In this document: piece after piece, positions 51,843 through 62,223 of the stretch | How the letters are laid out: each line of letters starts with the position of its first letter | How positions within the stretch are numbered: the first letter of the stretch is position 1 | From: Saccharopolyspora flava | GTDB lineage: Bacteria; Actinomycetota; Actinomycetes; Mycobacteriales; Pseudonocardiaceae | Reading direction: 5' to 3' | Length of the DNA: 64,000 bases | Assembly (NCBI RefSeq): GCF_900116135.1 | Contig: NZ_FOZX01000001.1 | Span: 806,001 to 870,000, forward strand | Notes under the pieces: generated by a model | Seen by the model: the letters and a program-made list of their open reading frames with translations, nothing else | Database searches by the model: none | What the model was told of the DNA's origin: nothing | Made by a program: the position numbers and the translations under genes

Positions 51843-52696
51843 TGATCGCGCTGATCAAGGCCGAGTACCGGAAGATCTTCACCACCAGCCTGTGGTGGGC
51901 GCTGCTGATCCCCGTGGTGGTACTCGGGTTCGGCGCGGGCTGGTTGGGCACCGCGTTCGGCGGGATCATCGACATGATCGAGGAGTTCAGCGCTTCCCTG
52001 CCGCTGGGGCTGCTGTCGGTGGCGCTGTCGACGAACTTCGGCACGATCTTCGCGTTGCTGTTCGGGGCGATGGCCTTCGCGGGCGAGTTCCGCTCCAAGT
52101 CGATCACCACCACGTACCTGACGGCCAACCCGCGCAGCTCCGTGCTGTGGGCGAAGCTGATCGCCTGCGCCGGGGTCGGGGTGCTCTACGGCCTGGCGAA
52201 CGTGCTGGTGGCGAGTTTCGGCGCGCTGCTCGGCGCCGGTCAGGACATGGGCAACTTCGGCAGTTTCGGCAGCTGGCTCGGCGTGGGTGGCGCCGGGGTG
52301 CTGTCGATGCTGCTGTGGACGCTGCTCGGGGTCGGTTTCGGCGCGCTGATCGCCAACTCCGTGCTGGTGATCATCCTGCCGCTGGTCTACAAGTTCGCGA
52401 TCGAGTTCATCCTGTCGATCAGCCTGATCGACACGGCCATTTCCGGCATCAGCCCCTACCTGCCGGGCGCGGCGGGCAACGGGATCGTGTCGAACCTGGC
52501 GGTACCGCTGTTCGTCTCCGCGGTGGCGGGACCCGACGAGCCGAACACGCCGCGCGCCGCGTTCGAACTGCTGCACCTGTTCTTCGGCGGCACCTACGGG
52601 CACCCGTGGTGGGCGAGCCTGCTGACGTTCCTCGGCTACACCGCGCTGTTCGTGGCCGGCGGCTGGTTCGTGAGCACGCGGCGCGACGTGGTGTGA
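51842..52696 (+). CDS. ABC-2 type transporter permease
   Basis: 284 residues with six hydrophobic spans typical of ABC-2 permeases (MIALIKAEYRKIFTTSLWWALLIPVVVL at the start, FAGEFRSKSITTTYLTANPRSSVLWAKL after span 2). It forms the channel for the ATPase encoded just before it. Its last codon and stop are the start of an inverted pair of element copies. Confidence 0.9.
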   Translation: MIALIKAEYRKIFTTSLWWALLIPVVVLGFGAGWLGTAFGGIIDMIEEFSASLPLGLLSVALSTNFGTIFALLFGAMAFAGEFRSKSITTTYLTANPRSSVLWAKLIACAGVGVLYGLANVLVASFGALLGAGQDMGNFGSFGSWLGVGGAGVLSMLLWTLLGVGFGALIANSVLVIILPLVYKFAIEFILSISLIDTAISGISPYLPGAAGNGIVSNLAVPLFVSAVAGPDEPNTPRAAFELLHLFFGGTYGHPWWASLLTFLGYTALFVAGGWFVSTRRDVV

Positions 52697-52763
52697 GCAA
52701 GGGAACCTTTCTGCCAACCCCGCCGGCGCGCGGGCGAAATGAGCGGAAGGTTCCCTTGCTCAC
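52693..52763 (+). repeat. Inverted pair of dispersed element copies after the permease
   Basis: The first copy (52697-52716, GCAAGGGAACCTTTCTGCCA) starts at the stop codon. A second lies inverted at 52744-52762. Bases 52693-52709 pair perfectly with 52747-52763 (17 bp) around a 37-base loop. Probable transcript end of the ABC genes. Confidence 0.75.
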
Positions 52764-52832
52764 CCGTTGGCGCCGGTCACACCGCAGGATCGGTGGTGCT
52801 GCCGCGTCGGTGCGGCGGCCTAATCTGGCGGG

Positions 52833-55800
52833 GTGAGCGACTCCGAGAATCCCCGCCGTTCCTCCGGCGGCTGGATCCGTCGCCTCTTCGCCGCATGTCG
52901 GCGCCACCCGGTCGCGTTGGTGTTGGCGATGGGTGCCTCCGTGACCGCGGTGGGGTTGGAGGCGCTGGTTCCGCTGCTGACCAAGCTCGCGGTCGACGAC
53001 GCCGTGGCCCGCAGCACCGAGCGGCTGTGGTGGGTCGTGCTCGTGCTGCTGGTGCTGGGGGTGTTCCGGTTCGCGGCCGCGTTCGTCCGCCGCTACAGCG
53101 CCGGGCGGCTGGCCCTGGACGTGCAGCACGACCTGCGGCGGGCGGTGTTCGCCGCGATGCAGCGGCTGGACGGCGGCAAGCAGGACGCGCTGCGCACCGG
53201 TCAGGTGGTGTCGCGTTCGATCAGCGACCTGCAGCTGGTGAACTCGCTGCTGTCGATGCTGCCGCTGGCGGCGGGCACCGCGGTGCTGGCGGTGTTCGCG
53301 ATCGCGGCGATGCTGTGGCTGTCGCCGCTGCTCACCGTGGTGGCCTTGATCGTGGCACCGCTGATCGCGTGGGTCTCGGCGCGCAGCAAGAAGCGGTTGT
53401 TCCCGGCGACGTGGGCGGCGCAGCAGCGCGCGGCCGACATCGCCCAGCACGTCGAGGAAACCGTCACCGGTGTCCGCGTGGTGAAGGGCTTCGGCCAGGA
53501 GCAGCGCGAGGTCGCCCGGTTGGAGACGCGGGCCCGGCGGTTGTTCGCCGCGCGGCTGCGCGCCGCCCGCATGACGTCGCTGCCCGCGGCGAGCTTGGCG
53601 ACGTTGCCGTCGGCCGGTCAGGTGGGCGTGCTGGGCCTGGGCGGCTGGCTGGTGCTGCAGGACCAGGTGAGCTTGGGAACCTTCGTGGCATTCGCCGGCT
53701 ACGTGGCGATGCTGTCCGGGCCGGCCCGCATGCTCTCCAGCGTGATGATCCAGGGCCAGCTGGCGCGGGCCGGGGTCGAGCGCATCCACGAGCTCACCGA
53801 CTCGCAGCCGGAGGTCACCGAGTCCCCCGACGCCCGCAGCCTGCCCGAGGGCCCGCTGGAGGTGCGGCTCGACGAGGTCGGTTTCGGCTACACCCGCGAT
53901 CAGCCGGTGCTGCGGGACGCGTCGTTGCGGGTCCGCCCGGGCGAGACGGTGGCGCTGGTGGGGCCGGCCGGGTCCGGCAAGTCGACGGTGTCGCTGCTGC
54001 TGCCCCGCTTCTACGACGTGCACTCGGGTCGTGTCGCGATCGCCTCCGCTGACACCGGGGAGACCTTCGACCTGCGCGACCTGCGGCTGGATTCGCTGCG
54101 CGGCGCGGTGGGCGTGGTGTTCGAGGAGGCGTTCCTGTTCTCCGACACCATTCGCGGCAACATCGCCTACGGGCGCGCCGACGCGAGCGATGAGGACGTG
54201 ATCGCGGCGGCGAAGGGCGCCGAGGCCCACGAGTTCATCTCCGCGCTTCCCGACGGCTACGACACGGTCGTCGGTGAGCGGGGTTTGACGTTGTCCGGGG
54301 GTCAACGGCAGCGGGTGGCGCTGGCGCGGGCGCTGCTGTCGAACCCTCGGGTTCTGGTGCTCGACGACGCGACGTCGGCGGTCGATCCGGCGACGGAGGC
54401 CGCGATCCACGAGACGCTGCGGTCGGTGACGGCGCAGCGCACGACGCTGCTCATCGCGCACCGGCGTTCGACGCTGGCGCTGGCGGACCGGATCGCGGTG
54501 CTCGACGAGGGCCGCGTGGTGGACGTGGGCACCGAGAGCGAGTTGCGGGAGCGGTGCGGGCTGTTCCGGTCGTTGCTGGCCGGTCCGGGCGAGACCATCG
54601 ACGATCCGCACGAGGGCCGGGTGGAGGTCTCCCCCGACGGCATCACCCCGGAGCTGTGGCCGCGGGAGGACGAGCCCGCGGCCGAGGTGACGGGAACCGC
54701 TGTGTCAGCACCCGGTAGGCACGGCATGGGGGAAGGGACCGTTCCTCCCACGCCGGAGCTGGTGGAGGGCATTCGCGCGTTGCCGCCGGCTCGGGATATG
54801 CCTCGGGTGCGGGGAACGGATCCGACCGCGCCCGATCCGCGGTTCCGGTTGTCGCGGCTGCTTCGGCCGATCCGGTGGGGTCTGGTGCTGACGGTCGCGC
54901 TGGTCGCCGGGGACGCGTTGACGTCGGTGCTGCTGCCGTCGCTGGTGCGGCACGGCATCGACAGCGGTGTCGGGACCGCCGATGTCGACGCGTTGTGGCT
55001 GGCCACGGGTCTGGCGGCGGTGCTGGTGGCCTGCGGGTGGCTGGTGATCAAGCTGCAGACGGTGATCACGGCCCGCACCGGCGAGACGCTGCTCTACGTG
55101 CTGCGACTGCGCAGCTTCGCGCACCTGCAGCGCTTGGGCCTGGACTTCTACGAGCGGGAGCTGGCCGGGCGGATCATGACCCGGATGACCACCGACGTCG
55201 ACGCGCTGTCGTCGTTCCTGCAGACGGGTTTGGCGACGTTCGTGGTGAGCGTGCTGACGCTGCTGGGCATCGCGGGTGCGCTGCTGATCACCGATCCGTC
55301 GCTGGCGCTGGTGGCGATGGCGGTGCTGCCGGTGTTGGTGGTGGCCACGATCGTGTTCCGCAGGGTGTCCTCGACCGCCTACGCCGAGGCGCGGGAGCGG
55401 GTCAGCACCGTCAACGCGGATCTGCAGGAGAACGTCTCGGGCATGCGGGTCGCTCAGGCGCACCGCCGCGAGGGGCACGCCGCGAAGGTGTTCGCGCAGC
55501 GCAGCGACGCCTATCGGCGGTCGCGGCTGCGGGCTCAGCGCTACATCGCCACCTATTTCCCGTTCGTGGCGCTGCTGTCGGAGATCGCGCAGGCGGCGGT
55601 GCTGGGCGTGGGTGCGGCGCGGGTCGCCTCGGGTGAGCTGACGGCCGGTGTGCTGGTCGCTTTCCTGCTGTACCTGGGGTTGTTCTTCTCCCCGGTGCAG
55701 CAGTTGTCCGGGGTGTTCGACGGCTACCAGCAGGCGCGGGTGGGGTTGCGGCGCATCGGTGAGCTGCTGCGCACGCCGACGTCGGTGCCGGCGCCCGCCG

Positions 55801-56597
55801 AGCCGGTCGAGGTGCCCGCGCGACTGCGGGGTGAGGTGGAGTTGCGGGACGTCTCGTTCCGCTACCCGGGCACCGAGCAGTGGGCGCTGCGGGACGTGAA
55901 CCTCCGGGTGCGTCCCGGGGAGACGGTGGCGCTGGTGGGTGCCACGGGTGCGGGCAAGTCGACCCTGATCAAGCTGATCGCCCGGTTCTACGACGTCACC
56001 GAGGGCGCGGTGCTGGTCGATGGGACGGATGTGCGCGGCTACGGGCTGGCGGCGTTCCACCAGCGGCTGGCGGTGGTGCCGCAGGAGGGGCACCTGTTCA
56101 CCGGGGATGTCGCCGACAACATCACCTACGCGCGTCCCGATGCCGGGCCCGCGGAGGTGGAGGCGGCGGCCCGCGCGGTGGGGGCGTTGCCGGGGATCGC
56201 GATGTTGCCTCGCGGGTTCCGGCAGGAGGTCGGTGAGCGCGGCCGGGGGTTGTCGGCGGGTCAGCGGCAGCTGGTGGCGTTGGCGAGGGCGCAGCTGGTG
56301 GAGCCGGACGTGCTGCTGCTCGACGAGGCGACGGCGGCGTTGGATCCGGCGACGGAGTCGCTGGTGGTGGCGGCCAGTGATCGGCTGGCGGCGCGGCGCA
56401 CGACGTTCGTGGTGGCGCACCGGTTGGGCACGGCGGCGCGCGCGGATCGGATCGTGGTGGTCGATGGCGGGCGGATCGTCGAGCAGGGCGGGCACGAGGA
56501 GCTGGTGGCCCGGCAGGGGCACTACGCGCGGTTGTGGCGGGCGGCGGACGACTCGTCCGAGGGCGGTTCCGTCGCGGAGGCGAGCAACATCGCGTGA
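52833..56597 (+). CDS. Fused ABC exporter with two TMD-NBD halves
   Basis: 1254 residues: TMD1, NBD1, linker, TMD2, NBD2. NBD1 has Walker A GPAGSGKST near 377, signature LSGGQRQ near 486 and Walker B VLVLDDATSAVD, where the usual catalytic Glu is Asp. NBD2 has Walker A GATGAGKST near 1035, signature LSAGQRQ and a normal VLLLDEATAALD. One degenerate and one consensus site is the pattern of asymmetric drug or lipid exporters; mycobacterial Rv0194 has the same fused layout. The linker (about 610-660) is poorly conserved. The GTG at 52833 has no clear ribosome site. Confidence 0.93.
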   Translation: MSDSENPRRSSGGWIRRLFAACRRHPVALVLAMGASVTAVGLEALVPLLTKLAVDDAVARSTERLWWVVLVLLVLGVFRFAAAFVRRYSAGRLALDVQHDLRRAVFAAMQRLDGGKQDALRTGQVVSRSISDLQLVNSLLSMLPLAAGTAVLAVFAIAAMLWLSPLLTVVALIVAPLIAWVSARSKKRLFPATWAAQQRAADIAQHVEETVTGVRVVKGFGQEQREVARLETRARRLFAARLRAARMTSLPAASLATLPSAGQVGVLGLGGWLVLQDQVSLGTFVAFAGYVAMLSGPARMLSSVMIQGQLARAGVERIHELTDSQPEVTESPDARSLPEGPLEVRLDEVGFGYTRDQPVLRDASLRVRPGETVALVGPAGSGKSTVSLLLPRFYDVHSGRVAIASADTGETFDLRDLRLDSLRGAVGVVFEEAFLFSDTIRGNIAYGRADASDEDVIAAAKGAEAHEFISALPDGYDTVVGERGLTLSGGQRQRVALARALLSNPRVLVLDDATSAVDPATEAAIHETLRSVTAQRTTLLIAHRRSTLALADRIAVLDEGRVVDVGTESELRERCGLFRSLLAGPGETIDDPHEGRVEVSPDGITPELWPREDEPAAEVTGTAVSAPGRHGMGEGTVPPTPELVEGIRALPPARDMPRVRGTDPTAPDPRFRLSRLLRPIRWGLVLTVALVAGDALTSVLLPSLVRHGIDSGVGTADVDALWLATGLAAVLVACGWLVIKLQTVITARTGETLLYVLRLRSFAHLQRLGLDFYERELAGRIMTRMTTDVDALSSFLQTGLATFVVSVLTLLGIAGALLITDPSLALVAMAVLPVLVVATIVFRRVSSTAYAEARERVSTVNADLQENVSGMRVAQAHRREGHAAKVFAQRSDAYRRSRLRAQRYIATYFPFVALLSEIAQAAVLGVGAARVASGELTAGVLVAFLLYLGLFFSPVQQLSGVFDGYQQARVGLRRIGELLRTPTSVPAPAEPVEVPARLRGEVELRDVSFRYPGTEQWALRDVNLRVRPGETVALVGATGAGKSTLIKLIARFYDVTEGAVLVDGTDVRGYGLAAFHQRLAVVPQEGHLFTGDVADNITYARPDAGPAEVEAAARAVGALPGIAMLPRGFRQEVGERGRGLSAGQRQLVALARAQLVEPDVLLLDEATAALDPATESLVVAASDRLAARRTTFVVAHRLGTAARADRIVVVDGGRIVEQGGHEELVARQGHYARLWRAADDSSEGGSVAEASNIA

Positions 56598-56598
56598 A

Positions 56599-56618
56599 GC
56601 AGGGGAACCTTCCTGTCA
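56599..56618 (+). repeat. Dispersed element copy at the exporter stop codon
   Basis: GCAGGGGAACCTTCCTGTCA, a full match, starts one base after the TGA at 56595-56597. Confidence 0.85.
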
Positions 56619-56708
56619 TCCCGGCCCGCCGCCATCCGGCGCGCTGACGCCCCGGGTGCGGCGGCGGGCGAGTTACTCCTAGGTCACTTCGAGGTCGCCG
56701 ACGGGTGT

Positions 56709-56730
56709 GAGGAAGGGAACCTTTCTGTCA
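56709..56730 (+). repeat. Dispersed element copy
   Basis: GAGGAAGGGAACCTTTCTGTCA; the core differs at one position. It lies about 90 bases after the other copy, same strand. Confidence 0.75.
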
Positions 56731-57076
56731 CGATTGCCACATCTGGGCCCGTGATCGCACGCACCGGAACCGGTTCGACACGGTCCGCGATCAGCAACCG
56801 GGAAAACCGGGCGTCGCCGTGCGGGATGAGGGGCGCGTTCTCGCCATGCGGTCGGTTCGGTTACCAGTTGAGAACACAGCGTGGCGGTGAAACGCCATAA
56901 TGAACATGTACGACAACCCGTACGGAGTAGTGCCAAGCGGCGCTGATCAGCGAACGAAGCACGCCGAGGACGGCTGATGGTCATGCGAACGGCTCAGGAG
57001 GAGTCCCATCTCCGCTGGCCGGACGACCCTGATCGATTCTGTGACCGGAGTCCTTCCGCCGAACGGCCGTCCTGTG

Positions 57077-57106
57077 TGTCAACCTCGCGAATCGGGCGGC
57101 TAGCCT
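57077..57106 (+). promoter_or_regulatory. Candidate kgd promoter
   Basis: TGTCAA (57077-57082) and TAGCCT (57101-57106) are 18 bases apart, a reasonable vegetative-type promoter about 55 bases before the kgd start. Sequence match only. Confidence 0.35.
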
Positions 57107-57161
57107 GGTACCCGAGTGTGTCTGTAAATCACGAGCATATGGATCGAGGCGAACGCCAGCC

Positions 57162-60100
57162 GTGTCCAGCAGCCCCGCGTCACAGTTCGGCCCCAATGAG
57201 TGGCTGATCGAGGAGATGTACGAGCAGTTCCTCCAAGATCCCACCTCCGTAGACTCGGCGTGGCACGAATTCTTCGCCGACTACAAGTCGGACCAGGCGA
57301 AAAACGAGAACACCGCTACCGCTGCTGCGGCCGGCGCTGCAGCGGCCCCGACCCAGACGGCCACCGCGACCCGCGCCGCCGACACCAACGGCCAGGCGTC
57401 CGCCGCGCCCGCCGCCAAGCCCGCCCCCGCCGCTCCGAAGCCTTCTCCGCAGCAGGCCGCGAAGGCCGCGCCGGTGAAGCAGCCGCAGGCCGAGGGCGAC
57501 GTCAAGACGCTGCGGGGTGCCGCCGCCGCGATCGCCAAGAACATGGACCAGTCGCTGACGGTCCCCACCGCGACCAGCGTGCGCGCGGTGCCGGCGAAGC
57601 TGCTGTTCGACAACCGCATCGTCATCAACAACCACCTCAAGCGGAACAAGGGCGGGAAGGTCTCCTTCACGCACCTGATCGGCTACGCGCTGATCAGGGC
57701 GGTCAAGGACTTCCCGAACATGAACCGCCACTACGGCGAGGACGCCAAGGGCAAGCCCGCGGCCGTCACGCCGGAGCACGTCAACCTGGGCCTGGCCATC
57801 GACATGCCGGGCAAGGACGGGTCGCGCAACCTCGTGGTCGCCTCCATCAAGGGCTGCGAGGACATGACGTTCTACCAGTTCTGGCAGGCCTACGAGGACA
57901 TCATCCGCAAGGCGCGCGGTGGCACGCTGACCGCGGACGACTTCTCCGGCACCACGATCTCGCTGACCAACCCGGGCCCGTCCGGCACCAACCACTCGGT
58001 GCCGCGGCTGACCAAGGGCCAGAGCGCGATCATCGGCGTCGGGGCGATGGACTACCCGGCCGAGTTCCAGGGCGCCAGCGAGAAGACGCTGGTCGACATG
58101 GGCATCAGCAAGATCGTGACGCTGACGTCCACCTACGACCACCGCGTCATCCAGGGCGCCGAGTCCGGTGACTTCCTGCGCCGCGTGCACCAGCTGCTGC
58201 TGGGCGAGGACGGGTTCTTCGACGACATCTTCGCGTCGCTGCGCATCCCGTACGAGCCGGTGCGCTGGACCCAGGACATCCCCGAGGGCGCGGTCGACAA
58301 GACCGCCCGGGTGCTCGAGCTCATCGACGCCTACCGCACCCGCGGCCACCTGATGGCCGACATCGACCCGCTGAACTACCGGCAGCGCCGCCACGAGGAC
58401 CTCGACGTCCTGTCGCACAGCCTCACCCTGTGGGACCTGGACCGCGAGTTCGCGGTGGGTGGTTTCGCCGGCCGCGAGAAGATGAAGCTGCGCGACGTGC
58501 TGGGCGTGCTGCGCGACTCCTACTGCCGCACGGTCGGCGTGGAGTACATGCACATCCTGGAGCCCGACGAGCGCGAGTGGCTGCAGCAGCGGGTCGAGAA
58601 GCCGCACACCAAGCCGGACTCGACCGAGCAGAAGTACATCCTGTCGAAGCTCAACGCCGCCGAGGCGTTCGAGACGTTCCTGCAGACCAAGTACGTCGGT
58701 CAGAAGCGCTTCTCGCTGGAGGGCGCCGAGACCGTGGTGCCGCTGCTGGACGCGGTGCTGGACAACTCCGCGGCGCACGAGCTCGACGAGGTCGTCATCG
58801 GCATGCCGCACCGCGGCCGGCTGAACGTGCTGGCCAACATCGTCGGCAAGCCGATCTCGCAGATCTTCCGCGAGTTCGAGGGCAACCTCGACCCGGGTCA
58901 GGCGCACGGTTCCGGTGACGTGAAGTACCACCTGGGCGCCGAGGGCAAATACTTCCGGATGTTCGGCGACGGCGAGACGAAGGTGTCGCTGACCTCGAAC
59001 CCGTCCCACCTGGAGGCCGTGGACCCGGTGCTGGAGGGCATCGTCCGCGCCAAGCAGGACATCCTGGACAAGGGCCAGGAGGGCTTCACGGTGCTGCCGG
59101 TGCTGCTGCACGGTGACGCCGCGTTCGCCGGTCAGGGCGTGGTCGCCGAGACGCTGAACCTGTCGCTGCTGCGCGGCTACCGCACCGGCGGCACGGTCCA
59201 CGTGATCGTCAACAACCAGGTCGGCTACACCACCGCGCCGGAGCACTCGCGTTCCAGCAAGTACTGCACCGACGTGGCGAAGATGATCGGCGCGCCGGTC
59301 TTCCACGTCAACGGCGACGACCCCGAGGCCTGCGTGTGGGTCGCGCGGCTGGCCGTGGAGTACCGCCAGGCGTTCGGCAAGGACGTCGTGATCGACATGG
59401 TCTGCTACCGCCGTCGCGGCCACAACGAGGGCGACGACCCGTCGATGACGCAGCCGAAGATGTACGACGCGATCGACAAGATGCGCAGCGTCCGCAAGGT
59501 CTACACCGAGTCGCTGATCGGCCGCGGGGACATCACCGTGGACGAGGCGGAGAAGGCCCTCAAGGACTACGCCGCGCAGCTGGAGCACGTGTTCAACGAG
59601 GTCCGCGAGCTGGAGAAGCACCCGCCGACGCCGAGCCCGTCGGTGGAGTCCGAGCAGCAGGTTCCGCGTGGTCTGTCAACGGCGATCCCGCAGGAGACGC
59701 TGGAGCGGATCGCCGAGGCGCAGATCAACCTGCCGGAGGGCTTCGCCCCGCACCCGCGCGTGAAGCCGGTGCTGGAGCGTCGCGCCAAGATGGGCCGCGA
59801 GGGCGGCATCGACTGGGCGTTCGGCGAGCTGCTGGCGTTCGGTTCGCTGGTGATGGAGGGCCGCCAGGTCCGCCTGACCGGTCAGGACAGCCGGCGGGGC
59901 ACGTTCGGTCAGCGCCACTCGGTGCTCATCGACCGCAAGAACGACTCCGAGTACACGCCGCTGCAGAACCTCTCGGACGACCAGGGCAAGTTCCTGGTCT
60001 ACGACTCGGCGCTGTCGGAGTTCGCCGCGCTGGGCTTCGAGTACGGCTACTCGGTGGGCAACCCCGAGTCGCTGGTGCTGTGGGAGGCGCAGTTCGGTGA

Positions 60101-60836
60101 CTTCTTCAACGGCGCCCAGTCGATCATCGACGAGTTCATCTCGTCCGGTGAGGCCAAGTGGGGTCAGCGCTCCGATGTGGTGATGCTGCTGCCGCACGGC
60201 CAGGAGGGTCAGGGCCCGGACCACAGCTCGGGCCGCATCGAGCGGTGGCTGCAGCTGTGCGCCGAGGGGTCGATGACGGTCGCGATGCCGTCGACTCCGG
60301 CGAACTACTTCCACCTGCTGCGGCGGCACGCTCTCGACGGCATCCACCGCCCGCTGGTGGTGTTCACGCCGAAGTCGATGCTGCGCCTGAAGGCCGCGAC
60401 CAGCCCGGTCGAGGACTTCACCGAGGGCAAGTTCACGTCGGTCATCGACGACCCGGCGCAGCCGGACCCGTCGCAGGTCAAGAACCTGGTGCTGTGCACC
60501 GGCAAGCTCTACTACGAGCTGGCGGCCTACCGCGACAAGAACGGCATCACCGACACCGCGGTGGCGCGGTTGGAGCAGCTCTACCCGCTGCCCCACCGCA
60601 AGCTGGGCGCCCTGTTCGAGCGGTACCCGAACCTGGAGTCGGTCCGCTGGACGCAGGAGGAGCCGGCGAACCAGGGTGCGTGGCCGTTCCTGGGCTTGGC
60701 CCTGACCGAGCAGTTCCCGGAGCTGGTCGGCAAGCTGACGCGGGTCTCGCGTCGTCCGATGGCCGCGCCGGCCACGGGTCTGGCGAAGGTCCACGAGGTC
60801 GAGCAGGCCGAGGTCGTGGCGAACGCGTTCGCCTGA
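57162..60836 (+). CDS. kgd: Multifunctional 2-oxoglutarate dehydrogenase E1 / decarboxylase
   Basis: 1224 residues. The start [26 protein letters not shown] is the actinobacterial N-terminal E1 segment. After an alanine/proline linker comes an E2-like acyltransferase domain without lipoyl domain (catalytic His in [24 protein letters not shown]). The E1 part follows with [27 protein letters not shown] for thiamine diphosphate and [17 protein letters not shown]. It oxidatively decarboxylates 2-oxoglutarate in the TCA cycle; relatives are held inhibited by the FHA protein GarA. The GTG at 57162 is supported by the conserved N terminus. Confidence 0.96.
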   Translation: MSSSPASQFGPNEWLIEEMYEQFLQDPTSVDSAWHEFFADYKSDQAKNENTATAAAAGAAAAPTQTATATRAADTNGQASAAPAAKPAPAAPKPSPQQAAKAAPVKQPQAEGDVKTLRGAAAAIAKNMDQSLTVPTATSVRAVPAKLLFDNRIVINNHLKRNKGGKVSFTHLIGYALIRAVKDFPNMNRHYGEDAKGKPAAVTPEHVNLGLAIDMPGKDGSRNLVVASIKGCEDMTFYQFWQAYEDIIRKARGGTLTADDFSGTTISLTNPGPSGTNHSVPRLTKGQSAIIGVGAMDYPAEFQGASEKTLVDMGISKIVTLTSTYDHRVIQGAESGDFLRRVHQLLLGEDGFFDDIFASLRIPYEPVRWTQDIPEGAVDKTARVLELIDAYRTRGHLMADIDPLNYRQRRHEDLDVLSHSLTLWDLDREFAVGGFAGREKMKLRDVLGVLRDSYCRTVGVEYMHILEPDEREWLQQRVEKPHTKPDSTEQKYILSKLNAAEAFETFLQTKYVGQKRFSLEGAETVVPLLDAVLDNSAAHELDEVVIGMPHRGRLNVLANIVGKPISQIFREFEGNLDPGQAHGSGDVKYHLGAEGKYFRMFGDGETKVSLTSNPSHLEAVDPVLEGIVRAKQDILDKGQEGFTVLPVLLHGDAAFAGQGVVAETLNLSLLRGYRTGGTVHVIVNNQVGYTTAPEHSRSSKYCTDVAKMIGAPVFHVNGDDPEACVWVARLAVEYRQAFGKDVVIDMVCYRRRGHNEGDDPSMTQPKMYDAIDKMRSVRKVYTESLIGRGDITVDEAEKALKDYAAQLEHVFNEVRELEKHPPTPSPSVESEQQVPRGLSTAIPQETLERIAEAQINLPEGFAPHPRVKPVLERRAKMGREGGIDWAFGELLAFGSLVMEGRQVRLTGQDSRRGTFGQRHSVLIDRKNDSEYTPLQNLSDDQGKFLVYDSALSEFAALGFEYGYSVGNPESLVLWEAQFGDFFNGAQSIIDEFISSGEAKWGQRSDVVMLLPHGQEGQGPDHSSGRIERWLQLCAEGSMTVAMPSTPANYFHLLRRHALDGIHRPLVVFTPKSMLRLKAATSPVEDFTEGKFTSVIDDPAQPDPSQVKNLVLCTGKLYYELAAYRDKNGITDTAVARLEQLYPLPHRKLGALFERYPNLESVRWTQEEPANQGAWPFLGLALTEQFPELVGKLTRVSRRPMAAPATGLAKVHEVEQAEVVANAFA

Positions 60837-60850
60837 TCTCCACGGCTTGA

Positions 60851-60891
60851 GCGGGCCGTCGGTTCCTCCGGGAACCGGCGGCCCGCTTTTT
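60851..60891 (+). terminator. Intrinsic terminator of kgd
   Basis: GCGGGCCGTCGGTTCC pairs with GGAACCGGCGGCCCGC (16 bp, one G-U, loop TCCG), followed by TTTTT. It starts 14 bases after the stop. Confidence 0.9.
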
Positions 60892-60917
60892 CGCGCCCAG
60901 GCGGGGTGGCGGAGTGT

Positions 60918-60937
60918 GCACGGGAACCTTCCGCTCA
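60918..60937 (+). repeat. Dispersed element copy after the kgd terminator
   Basis: GCACGGGAACCTTCCGCTCA, 17 of 20, variant 3' end. Confidence 0.65.
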
Positions 60938-61035
60938 TCTCGGGCGGGGCTGTTCCGCGTGGTGGAGGCCCGTTTCGTACCCTGCTGTTCCCGACCACAC
61001 CGCGTCGAAGATCGACCGAGCACTAGGAGGAAGCG

Positions 61036-61212
61036 GTGTACTTCACCGACCGCGGCATTGAGGAACTCGAGGAGCGTCGCGGTGACGACGAGGTCACCTT
61101 GGCGTGGGTCGCCGACCGGATGCGGGCCTTCGTGGACCTCAACCCGGATTTCGAGGACGCCACTGAGCGTTTGGCGACCTTCCTCGCGCGCGACGACGCC
61201 GACGACGAGTGA
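61036..61212 (+). CDS. DUF6104 family small protein
   Basis: 58 residues, starting at GTG 61036 with AGGAGGAAG just upstream. The sequence YFTDRGIEELEERRGDDEVTLAWVADRMRAFVDLNPDFEDATERLA is the DUF6104 family. It is acidic and helical. In many actinobacteria such a gene lies beside kgd, which suggests a link to that enzyme; no function is known. It has its own ribosome site but sits after the kgd terminator. Confidence 0.85.
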   Translation: MYFTDRGIEELEERRGDDEVTLAWVADRMRAFVDLNPDFEDATERLATFLARDDADDE

Positions 61213-61216
61213 GCCG

Positions 61217-61253
61217 GGCCCGGCCGCGCACCCCCGGGAAGCGCGGCCGGGCC
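61217..61253. terminator. Bidirectional hairpin between convergent genes
   Basis: GGCCCGGCCGCGC (61217-61229) pairs perfectly with 61241-61253. It separates the DUF6104 gene and the quinone reductase gene that end on either side. Confidence 0.7.
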
Positions 61254-61257
61254 TCGG

Positions 61258-62223
61258 TCAGGGATGCAGGACGGCGCGTCCGACGATCTCGCGGCGTTCG
61301 ATGGCGGTGTGGGCGTCGGCGACCTTCTCCAGGGGGAAGGCGGCTCCGATGGCCGGGCTGATGCGTCCCGCGGCGGCCTCGGCGAGGGCTCTGCCGAGCA
61401 GTTCCCGGCGGCGTTCACGCGTGTTGAGCCCCAGGTCGAAGAGCCCGGTGACGGTCACGTCGCGGCGGCGGGCCTCGTCGAGGTCGATGTCGGCGAAGTC
61501 GCCGTCGGAGGCCCCGTAGGTGATGACCCGCGCGCCGCGAGCCACGGCCCCGAACGCGTCGCGTCCGTAGGCGCCGCCGGCGCCGTCGACGAGCACGTCG
61601 ACTCCGCCGGTGAGGTCGCGGACCCGTTCCACCCAGTCCGGTGCGCCGTAGTCGACCGGCTCGGCGCCGAGCGACCGCGCGTGGGCGAGTTTCTCCTCGC
61701 CGCGGGCCGCGCCGAGGACGCGCGCTCCGGCTGCGATGGCCAGCTGGATGACGATGCCCGCCGCTCCCCCGGCCGCCGCGGTGACGAGCACGTTCTCCCC
61801 CGGCCGCATCCTGGCGTGGTCGGCGATGCCCAGGGCGGTGACGGCGTCGTGCAGCAGCACGACGGCGGCCTGCTCGTCGAGACCGCCGGGGATGACCGCG
61901 AGTTCGGCGACCGGGACGGGGACGAGTTCGGCGCAGGTGCCGCTGTTGCCGGTGTCGGCGACGACGGTGGTGCCCAGCCACGCCGGGTCGACGTCCTCGC
62001 CGAGCGCGACCACCTCGCCCGCCACCCCGTCGCCGGGGGTGTAGGGCGGGTTCATCTCGAAGTACTCGCGTCCCCAGCCCTGGCGGAGCCGGGTGTCGAT
62101 GAACAGCACGTCCACGGCCGCCATCCGGACCAGGACTTCTCCCGGTCGTGGTTCGGGCACGGGTCGTTCGACCACCGACAGGACTTCCGGTCCCCCGAAC
62201 TCGTTCACCTGCACCGCTCGCAT
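61258..62223 (-). CDS. Quinone oxidoreductase-like MDR family protein
   Basis: 321 residues of the medium-chain reductase superfamily, quinone reductase branch. Visible are MRAVQVNEFGGPEVL, the region PGDGVAGEVVALGEDVD in which the catalytic zinc residues are missing, and the NADPH motif VTAAAGGAAGIVIQLAIAAGARVLGAA. It likely reduces quinones or enones with NADPH. The ATG at 62223 was chosen from the conserved start. Confidence 0.9.
   Translation of the reverse strand: MRAVQVNEFGGPEVLSVVERPVPEPRPGEVLVRMAAVDVLFIDTRLRQGWGREYFEMNPPYTPGDGVAGEVVALGEDVDPAWLGTTVVADTGNSGTCAELVPVPVAELAVIPGGLDEQAAVVLLHDAVTALGIADHARMRPGENVLVTAAAGGAAGIVIQLAIAAGARVLGAARGEEKLAHARSLGAEPVDYGAPDWVERVRDLTGGVDVLVDGAGGAYGRDAFGAVARGARVITYGASDGDFADIDLDEARRRDVTVTGLFDLGLNTRERRRELLGRALAEAAAGRISPAIGAAFPLEKVADAHTAIERREIVGRAVLHP

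Larger units (their letters stand above)
56598..57161. other. Intergenic region before kgd
   Basis: About 560 bases, no gene. It holds two element copies (56599-56618 and 56709-56730), a hairpin (56624-56669, 10-bp stem) that can end the exporter transcript, and the kgd promoter region. Confidence 0.6.

Noticed and set aside
53671-53690. Element-like sequence inside the exporter gene
   Set aside because: It encodes the usual LGTFVAFAGY segment of ABC exporters and differs from the consensus at three positions, so it is best explained by coding.
57180-59621. An 813-codon minus-strand open frame opposite kgd
   Set aside because: Shadow of kgd; Arg/Val/Leu-rich with no family features.
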